From Planctomycetota bacterium (GTDB lineage Bacteria; Planctomycetota; UBA1135; GCA-002686595), in assembly GCA_013140785.1 (NCBI GenBank), contig JABFRZ010000006.1, positions 1 to 18,250 on the forward strand: 18,250 nucleotides of DNA, in the 5' to 3' direction. The stretch's first letter is position 1; every line of letters begins with the position of its first letter. The notes beneath the pieces are model-generated. The model worked only from the letters and a program-made list of their open reading frames with translations, did not search any database and was not told the origin of the DNA. This document shows, piece by piece, positions 13,540-18,250 of the stretch. The position numbers and the translations under genes were made by a program.

Positions 13540-14712
13540 CTATTCCAATCCGTCCACAGGGTCGGGCTCGCTTTTCAGGAACAGGTAGTAGAGCTGCCCC
13601 TCGAACTTGGTGTTCCCAGCGATCTCCTCGGACTCCGCGCCGATGCCCAGGTAGAGGTCGGCGCGCCCCGCTGTGCGGATCGCACTGCCCGTATCCTGGT
13701 CGAAAAGGAAACGGTTCCCCGTCGGCTCCTCGGACGGCCCTGCGGCGAACACCAGCGCACCGCGCGGGAAAAGCGCCTTGTCGGTCGCGAGCGAGCGCCC
13801 GCTCGTTACCTCGACATCCAAGCTACCGTGCGGGTTGTCCTCGATGGGCGCGAAGAAGACGAAGGACTGGTTGCGCCCGAGGTAGTCGCGCAGCACCTCG
13901 GGCGGGGCCGTTGCAGCCCAAGCTCGGATCGTGCGCAGGCTGGCCTTGCCGCGCGGGATCACCCCGTCGCTCTCGAGCTCCTTACCCAGCGAGGTGTACG
14001 GCCGCCCGTTCTTGCCCGCGTAGCCGACGCGGAAGAGCGTGCCGTCGGCGAGCTCGACGAAGGCCGAGCCGTTGACGTGCGCGACGTACGCGTCGATCGG
14101 GTCCGCGAGCCACACGAGCTCGCGCCCAGCGAGCATGCCGCTCGCCTCGATCGCGCCGCGCGCGGGATACTGCGGCAGGCGGCCGCGCGGGGAGTCCCAG
14201 CCGAGCACGCCGCCGTCGCGGCCCTTCACGAGGTCCGGCGGCAGTGAGAAGAGCGGGTAGCGGAACTCCTCGTCGGGCTGCAAGCTCCCGCGCAAGATGG
14301 GCGTGCAGTACGCGGTGAACAGTACGCCGCCGCCCCGCCCGTTCCAGCCGGCCGACTTGTAGACCTGGAACTCCTTCTCGATCGACTCCTGGAAGTCATC
14401 GGGGCCGTAGCTCGCGCTCAAGAGTTCGTGGAAGCGCTCCAGGGACGCGAGCGCACGCCCGTGGTCGATGCCAGCGATCGGGAAGAACTGCCGCGCGTGC
14501 TCGCGTCGCGTCCAAGCGAGCGAGTTCTCGAGCGCCGGGAGGAGCTGATCACGCTGCTTCCACTGCTGCGAGAAGTCAGGGAGCTTGTCCGTGGGCCCGA
14601 GCGGCAAGAGCGCGGGCGCGCCCTCGTCCAGCGGGTTCCCGTAATCCGGCGTGGTCTTGCAGGCGTTCGCGACGAGGCCGAGGAGCAGGGTGGCGAGCAG
14701 CGCGCGCTTCAT
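13540..14712 (-). CDS. mltA: MltA-type membrane-bound lytic murein transglycosylase
   Basis: 390 residues from ATG 14712; ATG 14724 would add four residues (MLAA). The signal peptide ends in LVANAC with Cys18 as the lipid-anchoring residue. LFTAYCTPILRGS, followed by the YP...L.G and W..DPIDAYV-x3-NGSA strands, matches MltA. The C-terminal 3D domain FLFDQDTGSAIRTAGRADLYLG shows its three hallmark aspartates (338, 340, 352). The middle one lies in QDTG, where the family's catalytic Asp is expected. The enzyme cleaves the MurNAc-GlcNAc bond to 1,6-anhydro ends during murein turnover, at the inner leaflet of the outer membrane. It lies between a small lipoprotein gene (upstream) and the methyltransferase gene. 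Presence implies peptidoglycan remodelling in this lineage. Confidence 0.93.
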   Translation of the reverse strand: MKRALLATLLLGLVANACKTTPDYGNPLDEGAPALLPLGPTDKLPDFSQQWKQRDQLLPALENSLAWTRREHARQFFPIAGIDHGRALASLERFHELLSASYGPDDFQESIEKEFQVYKSAGWNGRGGGVLFTAYCTPILRGSLQPDEEFRYPLFSLPPDLVKGRDGGVLGWDSPRGRLPQYPARGAIEASGMLAGRELVWLADPIDAYVAHVNGSAFVELADGTLFRVGYAGKNGRPYTSLGKELESDGVIPRGKASLRTIRAWAATAPPEVLRDYLGRNQSFVFFAPIEDNPHGSLDVEVTSGRSLATDKALFPRGALVFAAGPSEEPTGNRFLFDQDTGSAIRTAGRADLYLGIGAESEEIAGNTKFEGQLYYLFLKSEPDPVDGLE

Positions 14713-14738
14713 CGCAGCGAGCATACTCGCGGCGCATG

Positions 14739-14763
14739 GCGGCTCCAGCCCCGCCAGAGCCGC
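14739..14763 (-). terminator. Hairpin after the small lipoprotein gene
   Basis: Perfect 7-bp inverted repeat, GCGGCTC (14739-14745) and GAGCCGC (14757-14763), with an 11-nt loop. It begins 7 nt beyond the stop at 14771 (minus) and lies just before the MltA start at 14712. No T-tract. Confidence 0.4.
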
Positions 14764-14770
14764 TGCGCGC

Positions 14771-15244
14771 CTAGTCGGACTCTTCCCAGACGACTTCGAG
14801 CTGGTGGGGCCGTTCGTCGTCCTCGCCCGCGTTTTCCACCAGCCGCACCGAGGCTTCACACGGCTCGCCGTTCAGACGGAACGAGCAGCTCCATGAGTGC
14901 GGCCCGTCGTCTTGCTGTTCGGTCACGGTCCCGCCCTCACGCTCGATACGCGCCAGCACCGCCTCCTTGGCCTTGTGGAAAGCGGCGTGTCCGTCGGAGC
15001 CCTCGCTCGCGTAGCGCACGGTCCACTCCGCCTCGGAACGCCAGGGGTTGGCCGCGAGGTCGAGGTCGTACTCGGGATCCGCGAGGCAGGTTCCCACCGC
15101 GGCCTTCAGCTCGTGGAACCCGGCCCCGCCCTCGTCATCGCGCCAGAACCCCTCATCGAGGTCGCCAGTGACGCGCACGTAGATGCAGCCCGTCGAGCCG
15201 AAGAGGAGCCAGCCTGCCAGCAACCAGGAGAGGGAGTTCTTCAT
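14771..15244 (-). CDS. Small lipoprotein, function unknown
   Basis: 157 residues from ATG 15244. The signal peptide MKNSLSWLLAGWLLFGSTGC fits type II cleavage before Cys20. The mature part is acidic and has no family I recognise. Visible features are IYVRVTGDLDEGFW, a long helix KAKEAVLARIEREGG, and two central cysteines (Cys in HSWSCSF and GEPCEAS) that could form a disulfide. The preceding TVRYASEGSDGHAAFHKAKEAVL could be a nucleotide-independent alpha/beta fold. Encoded between a transketolase-like enzyme and MltA, it could be an envelope component sharing expression with MltA. The ribosome site is weak. The gene is judged real from the lipobox and from strand-consistent spacing. Confidence 0.75.
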   Translation of the reverse strand: MKNSLSWLLAGWLLFGSTGCIYVRVTGDLDEGFWRDDEGGAGFHELKAAVGTCLADPEYDLDLAANPWRSEAEWTVRYASEGSDGHAAFHKAKEAVLARIEREGGTVTEQQDDGPHSWSCSFRLNGEPCEASVRLVENAGEDDERPHQLEVVWEESD

Positions 15245-15268
15245 GGGAGTCGTCGATCTAGGGGGTGT

Positions 15269-15294
15269 GCCAGGCCGGGGCGTCGAAGCCTGGC
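15269..15294 (-). terminator. Hairpin between transketolase and small lipoprotein genes
   Basis: Perfect 7-bp inverted repeat, GCCAGGC (15269-15275) and GCCTGGC (15288-15294), with a 12-nt loop. It lies in the 170-bp gap, about 120 nt beyond the transketolase stop and 25 nt upstream of the next start, so it could equally be a leader element. Confidence 0.35.
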
Positions 15295-15414
15295 GTCGGG
15301 CGGCCTACGTCTCTTGGTGTCCACACGTTTCCGCAAGGCTGCCGGCTTGGGCGGACGGCATCGCGTGGGGCCCATCGTCCTTGCCGCGCGCGAACTTGGA
15401 GGAGCGTCGCCCCC

Positions 15415-17745
15415 TCAAGGCCGCAGTTCGGCCAGGCGCTGCGCGCGCTCGACCGCGAAGCGCTCGATGCCCCTCCACAGCGATTCCGGATCGATGCGCG
15501 CTTCCTGCTTGAGTTCCTCGACGCTCCCGCCGGTGCGCCAGCGGTCGTCCCAGTCGGAGCACATGGCGTAGCGCTCGGCGACCTTGTGAGGCAGCCAGTC
15601 ATGCATCAGACGGCGCGCGCCGTTGGTGATGACGGTGGAGTCGAACCAGTCGGCGTGCGGGAGGATGGAGTCGCGGTAGCTCTCGGGCTGGCGCTGGAAG
15701 AGTTCCCAGGAGACAGCCTGGACGAGCTTCACGTTCGGGCCCTCGCCGGCGAGCAGGCGTGGGAGGAGGGCGTACACGGACTCGGTCGTGCTCGTGCCCT
15801 GCACGATGAGCGTGCCCTGCTTCGGGCGCTGCGGGTCGTGCGGCTTGACTACGTACGCGCCGCGCGCGGCATCGAGATACGGCGCGACGCCGAGCTTGGC
15901 CCGGTCGGGCACGCTGACGGCCGGGCGCGTCAGGTGCAAGACCACGATGGGCACGTCGCTCGCCAGGGCAGCCGCGAGCGCGGGCGCGACCTCGTTGTGC
16001 TCCCAGGGGTGCAGGTTGATCACGTGGCCAGCCGGGAAGAGCTGCGTCACGCCCGGGGCGAAGATGCCGAAGTGCGTGCGGCTGTCCTCGGCCGTCTCGG
16101 GGCCCGAGTGACCGACGACCCAGATCACCTTGCCGACCTTCAGCGGGCAGTCCTGCGCGAGCTGGCTGAAGAGCCGCATCAGCCCGTACTTCAGGTACGA
16201 GAACGAGCCGTAGGTCGAGCACGCGCCCCAGTAGCCGAGGAACTCTTGCTCGGGATCCGACGCCATGTTGGTCACGGCCAGGCCCACAACGAGGCCCGAG
16301 TTCGTGAACTCGGTGATCTGCTGTGGCAGGAGCGCGCCCTCGGGGTGCTTGTTGCGCTCGTACCAGTCGAAGCCCTTGAAGTCGCCGAAGGCCTTGGCGA
16401 AGCCCGAGATGTTGGTCGAGTCCGCGAGGTCGGCAGAGCACGCCAACACGAGCGGCCGGCCCATGTGCTTCGCCGCCTCGGCGTTGAGCCATGCACCGAA
16501 GGTCGCGAAGCCCTGGCGGTTCGGCGCCTTCGTGCCGGGCGCCACGAAGAGCTGCGCGGGCAGCCGCTCGGGCGCGAGCCAACTCGGATCGCGCGCGAGA
16601 TTCACCTGCGACGCGAGCCGGAAGCCCTTGGGCTTGGTCGGCACCGATTCGCCGAGCTCGACCAGCGTGTCCGAGAGATGATCGACCAGCTCGCGATCCT
16701 CGCGCAGCACCGAGAAAACCGTCTCGAACCAAGCCTTCGACTGCACGCGACCCTGTTCCTCGCCCGGGTCAGCGAGGTCTCCGAAGCCCGCGAACTCGAC
16801 CCCGTAGCGAGCCTGGAAATCGGCGCGACACTTCCAGAAGAGCTCCGAGTTGCGCTTGTGGGGCGTGCCGTGTGAGTGGTAGTCGAACTTGTGGTAGCCG
16901 CGACCCTTGCGCGTCTCGAACCACACCATCCCCGGCCGCCCGGCGGGGCGCTCGTCGTGCACGATGGCGAGCAGCGCGCGCGAGATCTCGCCGTAGTCCT
17001 CGCCCTTCTTCGTGCCGGCCACGCGCCATCCGTAGGGCTCGTACCACGTGCGCGGCTCGCCATGGACGACGCTCGAGTTCGCGTTCGGATCGATGCCGTG
17101 GTCGTTCCAGTCGAACAGCACGATCAAGTTGTCGAGGCCGAGGCCGTAGGCGCTGTTCTTGCACTCGTGGTGCGCGCCGGCCGTGTGGCCGCCCTCGCCC
17201 TCGACCGCGAACACGCGCACCTCGCCGACACCGGCGTGCTTGAGCGCCATGGCTTCGCCCACCGCCGCGGGCATGCCGTGGCCCGAGGGCCCGGTGTTGA
17301 ATTTGAAGAAGAGCGTGTTGCCCGCCATCTCGGCGTGCCCCGGCAGATGGCCCTTGTGCCGCAGCCACAAGAGCTCTTCCCAGTAGAGCGCGCGCTCGGC
17401 CGCGTTCGGCACCAAGAAACGCGCGTCGCGCGTGCGCTCGTGCCGGATGCGCAGGGCCTCGTTGTAGACCGCGAGCAGCGCATACACGGCCGGGCAACAG
17501 TGCCCCGCCACCAGAATGAAGCGGTCGCCGAAGGCCTTTTCGGGGTGCCGGATGTCCCAGCGCATGCCGGCGCCGAGCGTGCTCGCGATCAGCATCGGCA
17601 CCTTCGAGCGCGAGCCGCCTGGGTGGCCGCTCTGGCGCAGGTTGAGCATCAGATCGATGCACTGATCGACGAGGTCGGCGGCCTTCTGCCAGTGCGCGAA
17701 GCGGGACGAGAGCGATTCGAAGCGCGGTTGCTTGGCGATCTGCAT
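15415..17745 (-). CDS. Divergent transketolase-like TPP enzyme
   Basis: 776 residues, about 100 longer than common transketolases. The N-terminal TPP domain has SGHPGG (His41), GHCCPAVYALL (His82) and NTGPSGHG (150-157). The thiamine-diphosphate/metal motif reads G183-E-G185, 29 residues before D212-W-N-D, where transketolase has GDG...N. The Asp-to-Glu change at the usual metal ligand is unusual. The Pyr domain has SADL...N, ITEF (Glu479, aligned by eye to the catalytic Glu in the transketolase VREF motif) and GHSGPETAEDSRTHFGIF (545-561), equivalent to GxGEDGPTHQP. A C-terminal transketolase domain follows. Transketolase moves two-carbon ketol units between sugar phosphates in the pentose-phosphate pathway; another TPP reaction is possible. 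The start has no clear ribosome site. The gene follows a squalene/phytoene synthase gene on the same strand. Confidence 0.85.
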   Translation of the reverse strand: MQIAKQPRFESLSSRFAHWQKAADLVDQCIDLMLNLRQSGHPGGSRSKVPMLIASTLGAGMRWDIRHPEKAFGDRFILVAGHCCPAVYALLAVYNEALRIRHERTRDARFLVPNAAERALYWEELLWLRHKGHLPGHAEMAGNTLFFKFNTGPSGHGMPAAVGEAMALKHAGVGEVRVFAVEGEGGHTAGAHHECKNSAYGLGLDNLIVLFDWNDHGIDPNANSSVVHGEPRTWYEPYGWRVAGTKKGEDYGEISRALLAIVHDERPAGRPGMVWFETRKGRGYHKFDYHSHGTPHKRNSELFWKCRADFQARYGVEFAGFGDLADPGEEQGRVQSKAWFETVFSVLREDRELVDHLSDTLVELGESVPTKPKGFRLASQVNLARDPSWLAPERLPAQLFVAPGTKAPNRQGFATFGAWLNAEAAKHMGRPLVLACSADLADSTNISGFAKAFGDFKGFDWYERNKHPEGALLPQQITEFTNSGLVVGLAVTNMASDPEQEFLGYWGACSTYGSFSYLKYGLMRLFSQLAQDCPLKVGKVIWVVGHSGPETAEDSRTHFGIFAPGVTQLFPAGHVINLHPWEHNEVAPALAAALASDVPIVVLHLTRPAVSVPDRAKLGVAPYLDAARGAYVVKPHDPQRPKQGTLIVQGTSTTESVYALLPRLLAGEGPNVKLVQAVSWELFQRQPESYRDSILPHADWFDSTVITNGARRLMHDWLPHKVAERYAMCSDWDDRWRTGGSVEELKQEARIDPESLWRGIERFAVERAQRLAELRP

Positions 17746-17796
17746 GTTCGGAGGGGATGTCGTGAGCCGGCATACCCTAGCGCAGTCCAGGCCAGG

Positions 17797-17850
17797 GCGT
17801 GTGTCTGCCGGAATCGTCGCGTCGGGAGCCGCGCGATGCCGAGCACACGC
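17797..17850 (-). terminator. Extended hairpin next to the stop of the squalene/phytoene synthase gene
   Basis: Outer arms GCGTGTG (17797-17803) and CACACGC (17844-17850) are perfect. An inner stem pairs ATCG-t-CGCG (17813-17821) with CGCG-CGAT (17830-17837) around an 8-nt loop. The structure abuts the stop codon (17851-17853) and separates the gene from the transketolase start. No T-tract. Probably a terminator-like or RNA-stabilising structure. Confidence 0.4.
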
Positions 17851-18250
17851 TCAGGCGAGACGCGGTGCGGCGGAGCTGGCCAGGCTCGCGGTGGCGCAGG
17901 CCATCAGCCGCAGCCAGCCGGAGGGCGGCGGACCGCGCAGTGCATCGAAGTGCGCGTGCTCGATGGCCGAGAGCGTGGCCGCGTGCCAGCGCAGGACGAA
18001 GGCGAGCTCGCGCCCGCGCCACGGGCCGAGCGCGCGGCACAACTCCCAGCCCTTGGAGTAGAGGCTGCGCGTCCAGGCGACATGCGCGGCGACAGCGCGT
18101 GCCAGCGCGGCGGGCTCACCGCCACCGCGCAGCGCATCGAGCGCGACTCCGCTGCGCGTCAGCTCGTCGACCGGGATGCGCAGCCGCCCGCGCTCGAGCT
18201 CGCCCCCGAGGTCCGCGAGCCAGGCCGTGAGCTGGAGCGCGCTCGCCAGC
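17851..18250 (-). CDS. Squalene/phytoene synthase family protein, C-terminal part (5' end outside window)
   Basis: The frame runs from the right edge to TGA at 17851-17853, giving about 132 C-terminal residues. The start LASALQLTAWLADLGGELERGRLRIP matches the family block that carries the second aspartate-rich motif (usually DxxED within LRDVGEDxRRGRxYLP). Here it reads DLGGE, retaining Asp and the acidic last residue but with Gly in place of the family's Glu. It continues with VDELTRSGV, AWTRSLYSKGWELCRALGPWRGR and a helical end. These enzymes join prenyl diphosphates head-to-head to squalene or phytoene, at the membrane surface, feeding hopanoids or carotenoids. Whether this is HpnC, HpnD or CrtB cannot be told from the fragment. 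It lies upstream of the transketolase-like gene on the same strand, 105 bp away. Confidence 0.85.
   Translation of the reverse strand, partial: LASALQLTAWLADLGGELERGRLRIPVDELTRSGVALDALRGGGEPAALARAVAAHVAWTRSLYSKGWELCRALGPWRGRELAFVLRWHAATLSAIEHAHFDALRGPPPSGWLRLMACATASLASSAAPRLA

Noticed and set aside
15265..16875. A 536-codon plus-strand frame
   Set aside because: It lies antisense to the well-conserved transketolase-like gene, with low-complexity Arg/Ala/Glu composition.
15415..17745. 1-deoxyxylulose-5-phosphate synthase, suggested by the nearby squalene/phytoene synthase
   Set aside because: The protein is longer than DXS, and SGHPGG, the DSRTH block and the separate TPP/Pyr spacing fit transketolase better. 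The DXS GHQxYxHK motif is absent (GHCCPAVYALL instead).
1..18250. CRISPR arrays, IS elements, prophage genes, attachment sites
   Set aside because: No direct-repeat/spacer pattern, transposase, integrase or phage protein was seen on either strand. No duplicated tRNA end was found beside the tRNA-Arg within the window.

Overview
The window is very G+C-rich bacterial DNA. Genes are packed tightly on both strands, with strong third-position G/C bias. The protein set points to a Gram-negative-type envelope: six probable lipoproteins or secreted proteins, an MltA-type murein transglycosylase, an RseB-like lipoprotein in an ECF-sigma operon, and a squalene/phytoene synthase. A thrombospondin type-3-like secreted protein and a divergent transketolase would fit a high-GC Planctomycetota or Myxococcota-like lineage. 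That placement is an impression from gene content, not a result. I see no insertion sequence, prophage, CRISPR array or rRNA.

Layout. The left edge holds the end of an ankyrin-repeat protein, which converges on a secreted HEAT-like protein (373-1782, minus). A 486-bp gene-free but hairpin-rich stretch follows, then a tRNA-Arg(CCG) with an encoded CCA (minus). Next is a secreted calcium-motif protein (2537-3463). A three-gene stress-type operon (3617-5954) encodes an ECF sigma factor, a zinc-motif membrane anti-sigma factor and an RseB-like lipoprotein. Then come a PilZ protein (minus), a divergent CheC/CheX-like protein and a small helical protein of unknown function. From 7694 to 11692, all on the minus strand, lie MoxR ATPase, SPFH/band-7 membrane protein, a 70-residue ribbon-helix-helix regulator, a stand-alone nitrilase-type amidase and NH3-type NAD synthetase. 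Amidase and synthetase overlap by 8 bp and look like a split glutamine-dependent NAD synthetase. A TPR lipoprotein (plus) diverges from MoxR. It converges on a minus-strand run that reads, in transcription order, squalene/phytoene synthase (cut by the right edge), transketolase-like enzyme, small lipoprotein, MltA and a methyltransferase.

How the parts fit. The sigma/anti-sigma/RseB-like trio is the most coherent regulatory system. It has zinc-finger residues, a membrane anchor, a sensor-like lipoprotein with translational coupling, and a plausible ECF promoter (GGAACC, 16-bp spacer, CGTC) just upstream. The anti-sigma factor has an unusual cytoplasmic linker made of four copies of an APxxLDxRVxEEL-like motif, which I consider the most novel protein feature here. 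PilZ plus CheX-like suggests c-di-GMP or motility signalling.

The most striking non-coding pattern is that most gene ends, including all four convergent junctions, carry a GC-rich inverted repeat (mostly a perfect stem of 7-8 bp) beside or over the stop codon, without a U-tract. These may be non-canonical terminators or RNA 3'-end stabilisers.
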